DNA of 54,034 nt, taken from NCBI RefSeq assembly GCF_018070045.1, contig NZ_JAGPYK010000039.1:1-54034 (forward strand), read 5' to 3'. The notes below the pieces were generated by a model. It saw only the letters and a list, made by a program, of their open reading frames with translations. It had not been told where the DNA came from and did not search any database. Made by a program: the position numbers and the translations under genes. Positions 17,512 through 26,165 of this stretch are shown in pieces (within the stretch, counting starts at the first letter, position 1; each line of letters begins with the position of its first letter). This stretch comes from Micromonospora sp. U21 (lineage in GTDB: Bacteria > Actinomycetota > Actinomycetes > Mycobacteriales > Micromonosporaceae).

Positions 17512-20259
17512 TCAGCTCGGCGGAGTGCTGCGCTCCCGCTCGGTGCAGACCTGCCCCGAGGTGGCGAAGCTGTCGGTGGAGTAGACCGCCAGCACGGTGA
17601 AGCAGTAGTCCACCCGGGAGTTCAGGCCGTTGACCGTGTAGCTGGTCCGGCCCGGGTCCACCGTGGCCATCACTCCCAGCGCCTGCCCGGCCCGGCCACC
17701 GGCGACCATGAACGGCACCGCACCCTCGGACGGGTCCGTCCACGTCAGCGTGATCGTGACCGACTCGTCCCGCAGCTTCAGATCGCCCGGCGGAGGCCCG
17801 GCCGCCGTCGGCGCCGCCGTGCTCGGTGCGGTCCCGGTCGTCGTCGGCGGCGCGTCGTCGCGGTTCAGCACCACCGCGCCCAGGCCGGCCACCGCCACCA
17901 CGGCCACACCGGCGGCCACCACCGCGCCGATCACCGTCGCCCGGCCCCGGCCCTTCGACCCCTCATCGGTGTACGCCGGCCGGTACCCGTCCTGACCCGG
18001 GTGGTACTGCTGGCCCGGGTACACCTCCTGACCCGGGTGGTACTGCCGGGCCGCGTACTGCTCCTGGATCGGGTACTGCTCGGGAGTCGGCGCGGAGGTG
18101 AACGGCGGCGGGTAGGTCGGGGCTGCGGTGGCCGGTGACGCGATGGGACCCGGTGCTGCCGCGTCCGGCAGGGTCGGTACCGGCTCCGGGTACCCGCCGG
18201 AGACCGGCGTCGTCGGGGCCGGATCGGCGCTCGGTGACCAGGCGGACGCTGCCATCTCAATCGGAGCCGCGACGGGGCTCGACTGTCGGGCGGTCAGGTC
18301 CGGCTGGGCGAGGACCGCACCGGGCCTTGCCGGACCGCCGCTGCCCGGCCCGACGGGCGGGAACACCTCGGTCGGGACCGGCGGCGTCACGCCCGTCGCA
18401 CGGTCCGACGAGGCCGGCGGCATCGCCGTGGCACCGAGACCACCTGGCTCAACCTCAGCCTGCGCGTCGGTCCGGTGCCCGTCCACCTGGGACCCGCCCG
18501 CAGGGCCGTTGCCGGCCGTGGGCGACGGCTGCGGTGGCGCGGTGCGGCCCCACGGTGGCGCGGTCAACCCCCATGGCGGAACGGGCGGCCCGCTGACCGG
18601 CGGTGCGGAGACGGGTGGGCCGGACACCGGGTAGTCGTGGCCGGGTGGTGCGGAGACGGGCTGGCCGTAACCCGGCGGCCCGGACACCGGAAAGGGCTGG
18701 CCCGGTGGTCCGGACACGGGATACGGATGGCCCGGTGGTCCGGACACCGGCTGACGGTAGTCGGGCGGTCCGGAGACGGGGTGAGGGTGCCCGGGCGGTC
18801 CCGACACGGGGAAGGGGTGCCCGGGCGGGCCGGACACGGGGTGGTTTTGGCCGGGTGGTGCGGAGACGGGTTGGCTGTGGCCAGGTGGTGCGCTCACCGG
18901 GTGGCTGGGTTGCGCGCTCACCGGGTGCGTCGGGTCGGAAGGGGTGCTTCCCGCAGGTGGCCCGCCCACCGCGTTGGTTGATCCGCTCGCCTCGGCCGGT
19001 GTGGCTGCGACCCGGGCCGTCTCCTCGGCCAGCAGCGGCTCGATCTGCTGAACCTGGATCGTCGGGTTGTCCCACCGGGGAGCCGGAGACGGTGGGACCG
19101 TCGCGGCTGACGGCGCGGCGGCGGACGCCGGCGTCGGCGGGGGAGGCGCGTCGATCGCTGGGTGCTGCGGTTGGTCGCCCACCCGCTGGCGTGGCGGCAC
19201 CGGTGATCCGGACAGGGGCGGGGGTGGCTGCTGCGGTCCGACCAGCAGCTGCGGCTGCGTCGGCTGGCTCGCCGGCCGTGGACGAGGCGAGGGGTCGACC
19301 GGCGGTCGGGCTGGTCCCGGCTGCTGCTCGGTGCGCTGGCGCGGCGGCACGGGAGGTGCCGGGGACGGTGGCGCGGGAGGTGCCGGCGGCGGGGGCGCGG
19401 GAGTTGCTGACGGCGGCGGCGCGGGACGTGCCGGGGGCGGCGGCGGTCCGGGCTGCGGTGGGCCCGGCGTGACGGAGGTCGGCGCCGGTCGGGCTGCCGG
19501 CTGGGCCGGCGTCACACGGGGGGCGGGAGCCGGTACCGGCGGTGCACCGGCGTCGGTGGGTGGCGGTGGTGCGGCGGGTGCGCGTACCGCCGGAGGGGTC
19601 GGCCGGGGCGTGGCCGGCGGTGGCGGCGGCGCCCAGGGAGACGCGGCGGCCGGAGGGCTGCCCGCCGATGGTCGCATCGCGGCGATGGTCGCCAGGGACA
19701 GCGTCGGACCGGACAGCGCGGAGCGGGTCCCGGCATCGTCCGCCGCAACGGGATCGGCGGACCGGTTGTCCGGGGCCTGCCGGGGTGCTGGCGGCGACGG
19801 GTGCCGCTCGGCCGGCGCGGCCGGTGCGGGAGCGGCTTCGCCGAGGTAGTGGCGGGCGGCGCGTACCGCCGGGTGGTGCTCCCCGAGCACGCCGGGCCCG
19901 GCGGTGGCGACGCGGGTGTAGTTGCGGCGGGCCTCGTGCCGGTTGCCCAGTTCCTCGGCGACCTCCGCGAGCTCGAAGGCGAGCGCGAGCATCGCCGGAT
20001 CGGAGTGCTCCCAACGCCGCTCGCCCGCCGCGAACGCCTCCTCCAGCAGCCGGCGGGCGGCGAGCGGGTCGTCCGCCTCCCGGTGCAGCCGTGCCAGCAG
20101 GTGCGCGGTGTGCAGCACCTCGGGGTGATCCTCGCCGTACGGCGCGCGGGCGGATTCGACGGCCTCCGCGAGCAGCTGCCGGGCGGCGCTGAGGTCGCCC
20201 GCGGCGCGCAGGGCGAGGGCCCGGTGCTGGGCGGCTGCCAGAGGAGAGGGATGGGGCAC
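17512..20259 (-). CDS. TPR-containing proline-rich single-pass membrane protein with C-terminal FN3-like domain
   Basis: 915 residues. Residues 1-145 form TPR-like helices (HRALALRAAGDLSAARQLLAEAVESAR, HPEVLHTAHLLARLHREADD). A long Pro/Ala/Ser-rich region follows, including nine 10-residue repeats of the form PVSGPPGxxx. One membrane helix (TVIGAVVAAGVAVVAVAGLGAVVL, near residue 785) precedes an extracytoplasmic FN3-like domain. The cytoplasmic TPR plus disordered region suggests a scaffold. It is the first gene of the minus-strand series that ends with the MoxR locus; separation from the FN3 gene is about 150 bp. Confidence 0.75.
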   Translation of the reverse strand: MPHPSPLAAAQHRALALRAAGDLSAARQLLAEAVESARAPYGEDHPEVLHTAHLLARLHREADDPLAARRLLEEAFAAGERRWEHSDPAMLALAFELAEVAEELGNRHEARRNYTRVATAGPGVLGEHHPAVRAARHYLGEAAPAPAAPAERHPSPPAPRQAPDNRSADPVAADDAGTRSALSGPTLSLATIAAMRPSAGSPPAAASPWAPPPPPATPRPTPPAVRAPAAPPPPTDAGAPPVPAPAPRVTPAQPAARPAPTSVTPGPPQPGPPPPPARPAPPPSATPAPPPPAPPAPPSPAPPVPPRQRTEQQPGPARPPVDPSPRPRPASQPTQPQLLVGPQQPPPPLSGSPVPPRQRVGDQPQHPAIDAPPPPTPASAAAPSAATVPPSPAPRWDNPTIQVQQIEPLLAEETARVAATPAEASGSTNAVGGPPAGSTPSDPTHPVSAQPSHPVSAPPGHSQPVSAPPGQNHPVSGPPGHPFPVSGPPGHPHPVSGPPDYRQPVSGPPGHPYPVSGPPGQPFPVSGPPGYGQPVSAPPGHDYPVSGPPVSAPPVSGPPVPPWGLTAPPWGRTAPPQPSPTAGNGPAGGSQVDGHRTDAQAEVEPGGLGATAMPPASSDRATGVTPPVPTEVFPPVGPGSGGPARPGAVLAQPDLTARQSSPVAAPIEMAASAWSPSADPAPTTPVSGGYPEPVPTLPDAAAPGPIASPATAAPTYPPPFTSAPTPEQYPIQEQYAARQYHPGQEVYPGQQYHPGQDGYRPAYTDEGSKGRGRATVIGAVVAAGVAVVAVAGLGAVVLNRDDAPPTTTGTAPSTAAPTAAGPPPGDLKLRDESVTITLTWTDPSEGAVPFMVAGGRAGQALGVMATVDPGRTSYTVNGLNSRVDYCFTVLAVYSTDSFATSGQVCTERERSTPPS
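18631..18900 (-). repeat. Nine tandem 30-bp coding repeats
   Basis: Nine exact-length 30-bp units in frame within the TPR/proline-rich gene each encode PVS(G/A)PPGxxx-type decapeptides. The units diverge mainly in the last three codons. Copy-number change would be in-frame. Confidence 0.85.
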
Positions 20260-20492
20260 GTGGCAATGCTGCCGTCAGAGGGCCGCCCGACGCTACCCGG
20301 ACACGCCTTCGCCGGTGCGTCGGTGACCCCTCGTGAGGCGGTCTGAGCAGCGGTCGGAACACTTCGACAGGGGGGTCGGACGGCGATGTGCATGATCCAC
20401 GAGTGGCGTGTACAGTAACTCCCCGTGCGGCCCGCCGGCCGGCCATCGGGTGTCAAGATCATCCAGGTCGGCGAGGTAGGCTGAACGAGCAA

Positions 20493-20576
20493 GTCCGGGT
20501 GGCGGAATGGCAGACGCGCTAGCTTGAGGTGCTAGTGCCCGTATAGGGCGTGGGGGTTCAAGTCCCCCCTCGGACA
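20493..20576 (+). tRNA. tRNA-Leu (anticodon GAG)
   Basis: The acceptor stem GTCCGGG (20493-20499) pairs with CTCGGAC (20569-20575), discriminator A. The anticodon stem CTAGC/GCTAG encloses loop TTGAGGT with anticodon GAG. A long variable arm (type II tRNA) and a T-arm GGGGG-TTCAAGT-CCCCC follow. The 3' CCA is not encoded. A -10-like TAGGCT lies at 20477-20482. It is a likely integration site, since a recombinase remnant abuts its 3' end. Confidence 0.95.
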
Positions 20577-20770
20577 CAAACCATTGCCCCACGGTGCGCG
20601 CTGAGATCGACTGCAGCGCGCACCGTTTGCGTTTCAGGCCGGTAGGTAAGCCGGAGTCCGAGTTGCCGGTAGACCTCGGCCTTGTCGGCTGGGTCGGCGT
20701 TGCGGAGCACGGTGGTGATGTCGCCGAGCGCGCTCACGAGGGCTGTGATCTCTCGTCGGCTCATCCGGGA
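20558..20770 (-). pseudogene. C-terminal remnant of a large serine recombinase
   Basis: The minus strand encodes EITALVSALGDITTVLRNADPADKAEVYRQLGLRLTYRPETQTVRAAVDLSAH, which resembles the last ~65 residues of actinobacterial serine site-specific recombinases. The catalytic N-terminus is gone: similarity stops at about 20770, exactly where repeat A begins. The stop codon lies inside the tRNA-Leu 3' end. It is best read as the leftover of an integrative element inserted at the tRNA. Confidence 0.55.
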
Positions 20771-20885
20771 TCGGCGGCCGGTGCGAGCCCGGTTTAGGGG
20801 AGCAGGTTGGGAGCAGCAGGGTGCCCTGAACGGCCTTGAACTGCGTCAAACGGCGTCGAACGACGCTCAACAGCACCACCCCTAA
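20770..20885 (+). repeat. Dispersed repeat, copy A left part
   Basis: This matches 28242-28358 (copy C) closely, including five 10-bp units with central AAC at 20826-20875 (CTGAACGGCC, TTGAACTGCG, and so on). It is interrupted at 20885 by an IS701 unit and continues at 23003. The 10-bp period excludes a coding repeat. Confidence 0.8.
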
Positions 20886-22310
20886 TACTCCAGCAGGAGA
20901 TCCGTTTCAGGGCTCGGTGAGGGCTTGTCGGGCATAGTGGCTGATCTTGGCTTCGGCTTGGTGCTGGCGACGGAAGATGGACCAGGCGATGACATCGCCG
21001 ACGCGTCGATCGGGTTCGATGATCAGGGCGTGGAACAGCCGTCGGACTTCGTTGACGGTGATCGGGATCAAGCCGTCCGGGCGGGTGGTGCTGGCCGCTG
21101 CGGCGGCGGCGAGGAACGCGTGTGCGGCGATAACGAGGGTGGTCCAGCGGTGCCAGGCCCGCCAGCGGCGGTGTTGGTGCTGGTCCAGGCCAAGGCCGGT
21201 CTTGGTGGCCTGGAACGATTCCTCGATGCTCCAGCGGCGGCCGGCGACGGCCACCAGGTGGTGCAGCGGAACTGGTTTGGGTGACCAGCAGCGGTAGAAC
21301 GCCAGCTCACCGGTAGCGCGGTTGCGGCGGATCAGCAGCCAGTGGTGACCGTCATGCTGCTCGGCGGCCAGGGACAGGGTGACGAACGCCCAGTCGTAGT
21401 AGCGGTGCCCTTTCGCCCCCTGACCGGCGGAGATCCGCTGCCACGCCCGCTTCGGCAGACCAGCGGCGATTTGGTCCGCCCGCTGGATGCCGAGTCCGGT
21501 CGGGACCCGGTGCGAGCAGGCGACCGCGAGGACGTAACCCAGTTCGTGGCTGCGCAGGGCCGCGGCCAGGTGCGGGTCACCGCCGTAGGCTTCGTCACCG
21601 GCGACCCATCGGCATGGCAGCCCACCGGCGAGGGCGGCGTCGATCAACTGTCGTGCCAGCTGGGGTTTCGTGGCAAACCCGATCGTGTCGGGCACCCCTG
21701 CCTCCACCCGTCGCGCGGGATCGTCGGCCCAGGCTTTCGGTAGGTAGAGAGCAACGTCGACCAGGGTGTGACCCAGCGGTGAGGCATAGGACAGGTGCAC
21801 CGCGAGCTGACAGTTCTCGATCTTCCCGGCGGTGCCGGAGTACTGCCGTTGCACCCCGACGGTGTGCATGCCCTTCTTCAGGTCACCGGTCTCGTCGATG
21901 ACCAGCACCCCGTCCGGGTGCCCGAGCTTGGCCGCGACGAAGTCCTGCACGTCAGCACGGACCCGCGCGTCGTCCCACCTGGCCCGACCGATCAGGTCCT
22001 GCATGCCACCTGGCCCGTCGTCGCCGGCGTGTTCCGCGATCGTCCAGCAGTTCTTGGTCGGCAGCGGTGCCAGCAGCCCAGCCATGAAGTCCCGCACCCG
22101 CCGTCGGGGCTCAGGCCGACCGAAGCACGACCCGATCACGTCCATCAGCTCGTCGAACAGCCCAGACCATCGCTGGGCGTCTACCTTGTAGGCGGCAGCC
22201 ACCGCCGGAGCTTGGGTCCACACAACCACGAGACTCAGCGGTGGCTGCTCCATGCCCACGGACAAAACCACACTGCTCCAGCAGGTCCGAACGGATCTCT
22301 TGCTGGAGTA
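20886..22310 (-). mobile_element. IS701-family insertion sequence
   Basis: Inverted ends at 20886-20906 and 22290-22310 match at all but one of the first ~21 positions (ACTCCAGCA, then G or A, then GAGATCCGTT). The element is 1,425 bp with one transposase gene. Its right flank is CTAG while its left flank is CTAA, so on its own it lacks a perfect 4-bp duplication; the larger unit has one. Confidence 0.85.
20907..22271 (-). CDS. IS701-family DDE transposase
   Basis: 454 residues, apparently intact. The IS701 motifs VLVIDETGDLKKG (first Asp), VGVQRQYSGTAGKIENCQ, CRWVAGDEAYGG (second Asp) and RRWSIEESFQATKTGLGLDQ (Glu) are all present. The start at 22271 lies just inside the right inverted repeat; ATG 22253 (MEQPPLS) is an alternative. 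No frameshift is visible, so the element could be active. Confidence 0.9.
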   Translation of the reverse strand: MVLSVGMEQPPLSLVVVWTQAPAVAAAYKVDAQRWSGLFDELMDVIGSCFGRPEPRRRVRDFMAGLLAPLPTKNCWTIAEHAGDDGPGGMQDLIGRARWDDARVRADVQDFVAAKLGHPDGVLVIDETGDLKKGMHTVGVQRQYSGTAGKIENCQLAVHLSYASPLGHTLVDVALYLPKAWADDPARRVEAGVPDTIGFATKPQLARQLIDAALAGGLPCRWVAGDEAYGGDPHLAAALRSHELGYVLAVACSHRVPTGLGIQRADQIAAGLPKRAWQRISAGQGAKGHRYYDWAFVTLSLAAEQHDGHHWLLIRRNRATGELAFYRCWSPKPVPLHHLVAVAGRRWSIEESFQATKTGLGLDQHQHRRWRAWHRWTTLVIAAHAFLAAAAAASTTRPDGLIPITVNEVRRLFHALIIEPDRRVGDVIAWSIFRRQHQAEAKISHYARQALTEP

Positions 22311-22348
22311 CTAGTCGAGGTGCAATGGGGTGGCATTCATGTCTGAGT

Positions 22349-22371
22349 GACATCGACAATTATCCGATGTC
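22349..22371. terminator. Hairpin after the secreted-protein gene
   Basis: GACATCG and CGATGTC pair around an AT-rich nine-base loop (ACAATTATC), 50 bp beyond the stop of the minus-strand gene at 22423 and just inside the right end of the IS701 element. No T-run, so it is a weak terminator call. Confidence 0.4.
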
Positions 22372-22422
22372 GACAGTCAGTACCACTCACCCGCGGACGG
22401 CACGATGAAATTGATCTGGGGA

Positions 22423-22812
22423 TTAGCTGGTTCTGCTGGTTCGCATGATCGCGTGGGTCTGTCCGAGGTCATAGCCGAGCGGGAGCTCGCCCACGTAGCC
22501 TGGGGGAATCTCCCCGTGGGAGCCGTTGCAGGTGGTGGTGCGGAACACGTACCACCTCGTGTTGGTCAGGTTATAGACGTCGTCGTCGTCGAAGTCCGCC
22601 AGCTGGATGCACGTGTTGCGGGGCGTGTTCCCGGGGTACGGCCCCTGCTCGGAGGGGAAGCCCTCAATGCCATACAGGCAAAACCCCGGGACATCATAGT
22701 ACGGACAGTTTGCAAGAGCCGCCTGAGCCGGAGTTGTCGCCACGAAGGCGCCGGCTCCAATCGACAGCAATAAGGTGGCCAGCCCTGCCATGAGCTTACG
22801 CTTGACGATCAT
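22423..22812 (-). CDS. Small secreted Cys-containing protein (peptidase inhibitor I36-like)
   Basis: 129 residues with a Sec signal peptide (KRKLMAGLATLLLSIGAGAFVATTPAQA, cleavage after AQA). The mature part of about 98 residues has four Cys (CPYYDVPGFCLYG, RNTC, TTTC). The C-x(n)-FCLY opening resembles the I36/SMI-type Streptomyces metalloprotease inhibitors, but this is only a pattern match. GGGGAGGA lies four bases before ATG 22812. It is carried between the IS701 element and its extra end, so it is transposon cargo. Confidence 0.65.
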   Translation of the reverse strand: MIVKRKLMAGLATLLLSIGAGAFVATTPAQAALANCPYYDVPGFCLYGIEGFPSEQGPYPGNTPRNTCIQLADFDDDDVYNLTNTRWYVFRTTTCNGSHGEIPPGYVGELPLGYDLGQTHAIMRTSRTS

Positions 22813-22964
22813 TCGTCCTCCCCGTCGTTCCGCTGACCGCCCCCGTTGCCGATAAGACGAAGGTCGGCTTACATTGTGACAATTTAGCCACGTCGGTGAG
22901 ATTTAGCTACCCCGATCCCTGTCGGTTGTCTTGCACACGGTTGCCGACAGTGCCCTCCGGGTAG

Positions 22965-22998
22965 TACTCCAGCAGATCCGTTCGGACCTGCTGGAGTA
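22965..22998. repeat. Solo palindromic IS701 end
   Basis: A 34-bp near-perfect palindrome begins TACTCCAGCAG and ends CTGCTGGAGTA, with the centre ATCCGTTCGGAC that also occurs next to the right end of the IS701 element at 22276-22310. It forms the outer right end of the unit. Confidence 0.7.
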
Positions 22999-23002
22999 CT
23001 AA

Positions 23003-23565
23003 CCTGCGGCTCCACGAAGCCGCAGTTCAGAGGCGGTGCGGCGTCCTGTTTCCCGCGGAGTGCTCTGCGGTTCTGGACTGCGATCAACAACTTCCTATGT
23101 CACCTGGTGGGGGGTGTGCGCAGGTCAAGGCGGTAAGGAGCCGTTGGTTGGTCCGACCTTGCACCTGGGAGCAGATTGGGTGCAGGTTGGCGAAGTGGTC
23201 ACCGCGTCCGAAGTGCTCACCGACGCCGGGCATAGACGAGGGCTCTGACCTGCGGTGGTATTGGCGAGCGGTGCGCGTGACCTCCCAGTGGATACCGAAG
23301 AGGTCAAGCGTCCAGCCTCCCGACTGGCTGGTGCCGGCTGTTGAACTGAGGCCTGCCGCCCGCCAATCACGAGGCCGGCTTGCATCGGTGCACTGCTCTG
23401 GCTGTCGTCGCGGTGGCGTCGGTACGGATCTCGCGAGCTGAGACCCAGATCCCACTGGCGAACCTCTGAGCAGGGCTTCCTGAGCGGTGACCTCTTCGGC
23501 GGATCCGAAGGCGCAGCGCTGGCGCCCCGCGGAGGTGGTAGGGCGGCGTCCGCTCATGTCGATGT
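23003..23565 (+). repeat. Dispersed repeat, copy A right part
   Basis: Continues copy A after the IS701 unit and aligns with 28360-28920 (copy C). It shares GCGCAGGTC, AAGGCGGTAAGGAGCCGTTGG, GGGAGCAGATTGGGTGCAGG and the closing GTAGGGCGGCGTCCGC. I see no intact gene in it. From 23566 to 23790 nothing further is recognisable. Confidence 0.75.
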
Positions 23566-23790
23566 GAGCGCGTTCGCTGCTGTTTCCCTATGAGTGTTAC
23601 TGGAGCAGGTTGAGCTGAGACTTCTCACCCGACTGGCAGCGCGGATGTCACTCACCGGATGTCAGTTACGCGCCGAGGTGGCTGGCCCAGCAAGATGACC
23701 TCCGAGAAGATCGCGGTAGCCCGCAGGTGTGCACCTTCGAGAAGTGCACCGTCGACGTGGGGCACTCGTCGTCCTCTCGAAGTCAGACAA

Positions 23791-23824
23791 CGGCAGGCGC
23801 GACACCTGACGTGCGCGCCTGCCG
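23791..23824. terminator. Terminator hairpin
   Basis: An 11-bp perfect stem (CGGCAGGCGCG at 23791-23801 with its complement at 23814-23824) lies 13 bp beyond the stop of the minus-strand VOC gene. Confidence 0.7.
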
Positions 23825-23836
23825 CATTGTGGCCTT

Positions 23837-24208
23837 TCAGTCCTTCGGTGCGATTCGGATGCGGTTCCCGTCAGGATCGGCTGCGAGGAAGGTCAGCCCG
23901 AACCCCGCGTCGTGAGGCTCGTGCAGGATCGTGACGCCCTTGGACTGCCACTGCTTGAAGATCGCGTTGATCTCGTCGGGTCGTCCGCCGCCGATGGCCA
24001 GGCAAACCTCACTGGTACGCGGGACGTTCGGCGACAGATCCTCGAACTGGCCGGACCATAGAGCGAGGTCAGCGCCCGGCCCGAGGTCGAAGGTGATGTA
24101 TCCCGGAGTCTCGAACGAGGGGCTCATGCCGAGGAGGTCGCCGTAGAAACGAGCTGCGGCGGGAGCGTCGTTCACATAGACGATGGATACGACGGACGTG
24201 GTGGTCAT
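23837..24208 (-). CDS. VOC (glyoxalase/bleomycin-resistance) family protein
   Basis: 123 residues with the paired beta-alpha-beta-beta-beta modules of vicinal-oxygen-chelate proteins: VVSIVYVNDAPAAARFYGDLLGM, then EVCLAIGG, HDAGFGLTFLAADPDGNRIRIA. The conserved metal ligands are only partly present, so an enzymatic or sequestering role cannot be assigned. GAAGGA precedes ATG 24208. It is divergent from a WYL regulator across 93 bp, which probably controls it. Confidence 0.85.
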   Translation of the reverse strand: MTTTSVVSIVYVNDAPAAARFYGDLLGMSPSFETPGYITFDLGPGADLALWSGQFEDLSPNVPRTSEVCLAIGGGRPDEINAIFKQWQSKGVTILHEPHDAGFGLTFLAADPDGNRIRIAPKD

Positions 24209-24301
24209 GGTTGTTCCTTCTCACAGGTCGTAGGTACGCATCCACCAGCCTGGCCGGACTATGCGCCGTATGGTGTCGCAATTTCCTGGAAAACTTGGTG
24301 T

Positions 24302-25267
24302 GTGACCCCGGACCGCTTCTTCGCCCTGATGCTGCTCCTCGATTCGAGGGATGGCGCGACCACCCAGGAACTTGCCTCGGCGCTCGGGGTTTCCCTCCGA
24401 ACCATCACCCGGGACCTGAACTGGCTCCGCGACGCAGGTCTGCCGGTGACCGCACACCGGGGCCGCCTCGGCGGCGTGACCATGCTGCCAGGGTCCGGGC
24501 TCGACCTCACGCGACTCACGCCTGGCGAGCGTGATCATCTCTCACTCATCGGGCTGGATGAGAAGCAACGCGCGGAGCTCAACGCATCGGCCGAAAGCCG
24601 ACGCGCGCTCGCCAAGATCGCCGCTACACAGTCACGTCGAGTTCATGAGCTCCTGCCGCTCACCGACGTCGTGCACGTGGACAGCCGTCCCTGGCACCAG
24701 ACACGAGCTTCCGGCACGACTCCGGCTTCGCTAATCGGCTCAGTGCGGCGAGGTCGCCAGCTACGGATCGTGTACGACAGCCCACGCGAGTCATGCCCAC
24801 GCGACCTGGTCGTGGATCCCTACGGGCTGCTCGCCAAGGCCGGCATCTGGTACCTCGTTGCCGACTGTGCCCGAGTGCCACGGATGTACCGACTCGAACG
24901 GATCACCACGTGGAAAGAAGTCGACCAGCCACGACGGCTCCGCGAGAACCAAACCCTGGCCACCGTCGCTGCAGCGCTCATTGATCAGTGGGCACACAAC
25001 CACGCGATAGAGGTCAGCGCCACCATCGACCAGTCCCAGATCGAGCGAGCGCAACGGATTTTCGGCTTACGACTCGTCCGGGACAACCATGAAGAATTCG
25101 CCACCGGCCACAAGGTGAGAATTCGCTTCATGCATCTTGAGGACGTACGAGCATTGCTGCCGTTCGGAGGCGCCATCACGGTACACGGCCCCACCGAAGC
25201 CAGGGCTTACCTCCGCGCCCTCGCCGCCGACCTTGCCCGCCACTATGCGCCGTCACCAACGTCCTGA
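24302..25267 (+). CDS. HTH/WYL-domain transcriptional regulator
   Basis: 321 residues. The N-terminal winged helix (FFALMLLLDSRDGATTQELASALGVSLRTITRDLNWLRDAGLPV) is of DeoR type. A WYL domain follows at about residues 140-205 (RRGRQLRIVYDS, DPYGLLAKAGIWYLVADC, YRLERI) with a C-terminal extension (WCX-like). Start GTG 24302. It probably represses or activates the divergent VOC gene. It forms the cargo between repeat copies A and B. Confidence 0.9.
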   Translation: MTPDRFFALMLLLDSRDGATTQELASALGVSLRTITRDLNWLRDAGLPVTAHRGRLGGVTMLPGSGLDLTRLTPGERDHLSLIGLDEKQRAELNASAESRRALAKIAATQSRRVHELLPLTDVVHVDSRPWHQTRASGTTPASLIGSVRRGRQLRIVYDSPRESCPRDLVVDPYGLLAKAGIWYLVADCARVPRMYRLERITTWKEVDQPRRLRENQTLATVAAALIDQWAHNHAIEVSATIDQSQIERAQRIFGLRLVRDNHEEFATGHKVRIRFMHLEDVRALLPFGGAITVHGPTEARAYLRALAADLARHYAPSPTS

Positions 25268-25331
25268 CCAGCAATACCTGGTTTTCCGCGAGGATGCACA
25301 CCACCCTGACGTCAAGACCAACTCACTCTCA

Positions 25332-26108
25332 TGCCGCTGACAAGGCGCGGTGATCGTGGGCGTGCTTCCCCGATCGACCGATGCGGCTGCGAGAGAGCTA
25401 GCGCTGGTGCCAACCAAAGCACCGGGCCGCCAGCTCACAATTGGTCGGCGGGCGGCGGCCCGATGCGAGCCCAGTCTGGGGGAGCAGGGTGGGAGCAGCG
25501 GGGTGCCCCGAACGGCCTTGAACTGCGCCCAATGGCGCCGAACGGCACTCAACTGCACCCACCCCTGCCTGCGGCTTTACGTTGCCGCAGGTCAGAGTCG
25601 GTGCGGCGTCCTGTTTCCCGCGGAGTGCTCCTCGGTTCTGCGCGGCGGATGGCAACGCTCTATGTCGCCTGGCGGGGGAGGTTGCGCAGGTCAAGGCGGT
25701 AAGGAGCCGTTGGTTGGCCGGGCCTTGCAACTGGGAGCAGATTGGGTGCAGGTTGGCGAAGTGGTCAGCGCGCCCGAAGTGCTCACCGATGCTGGACAGG
25801 GTGGCGGGTGTTGACCTGCGGTGATGCGGGCGAGCGGTCTAGCGTGAGCTCCCAGAGAAGATCGAAGAGGTCAAGCTTTGCTGCTCCCCACCTGGCCGGT
25901 GCCGGCCGTCGGCGTGGAGCCCTCAGACGCCCAGTAAAGAGAGTCGGTCCCATCGACGTGCAGCTCTGGGCTGTCCGTGCTGCTGGCGGTATGTATCCCG
26001 GGAGCTAAGACTCGAATCCCACCAGCAAACCTTCTGACCAGGGCTTCTTGCTGGGAGACCTCTTCGGCGACTCCGGAGACCTCAACCATGGCGCTCCCGG
26101 CTGTCAGT
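25332..26108 (+). repeat. Dispersed repeat, copy B
   Basis: Nearly full-length copy with the start element GCTGACAAGGCGCGG, the five 10-bp units at 25508-25557, the shared middle GGGAGCAGATTGGGTGCAGG and a diverged end (GACCTCTTCGGCG). No credible gene is seen inside. It ends about 50 bp before the gene at 26166. Confidence 0.8.
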
Positions 26109-26153
26109 ATTGTGCCCGCCGATGCGTGGCTTCGCGCTCTGCCTCCAATATCC

Positions 26154-26165
26154 TAAGCTAGTCGG
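26154..26165 (+). promoter_or_regulatory. Leaderless -10 region
   Basis: TAAGCT at 26154-26159 lies six bases before ATG 26166 and there is no Shine-Dalgarno. It has the same spacing as at the LysR gene. Confidence 0.4.

Larger units (their letters stand above)
20886..22998. mobile_element. IS701-family transposable unit with passenger gene
   Basis: The unit starts TACTCCAGCAG and ends CTGCTGGAGTA and is flanked on both sides by CTAA (20882-20885 and 22999-23002). Removing it with one CTAA restores the sequence found uninterrupted in repeat copies B, C and D. It contains a complete IS701 element (20886-22310), a 650-bp segment with a secreted-protein gene, and a 34-bp palindromic copy of the IS end (22965-22998). 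The shared target duplication shows that the outer ends moved as one unit. Confidence 0.75.

Noticed and set aside
18631..18900. Regular 30-bp repeats considered as a CRISPR array
   Set aside because: The units are contiguous, in frame and have no unique spacers; they encode decapeptide repeats.
22311..22964. Interpretation of the passenger segment as simple host DNA between two independent insertions
   Set aside because: The outer CTAA duplication and the restored repeat sequence favour one composite unit, though two events cannot be fully excluded.
23580..23790. Possible small genes between repeat A and the VOC terminator
   Set aside because: Frames are short, Arg/Ser-rich and without start signals.
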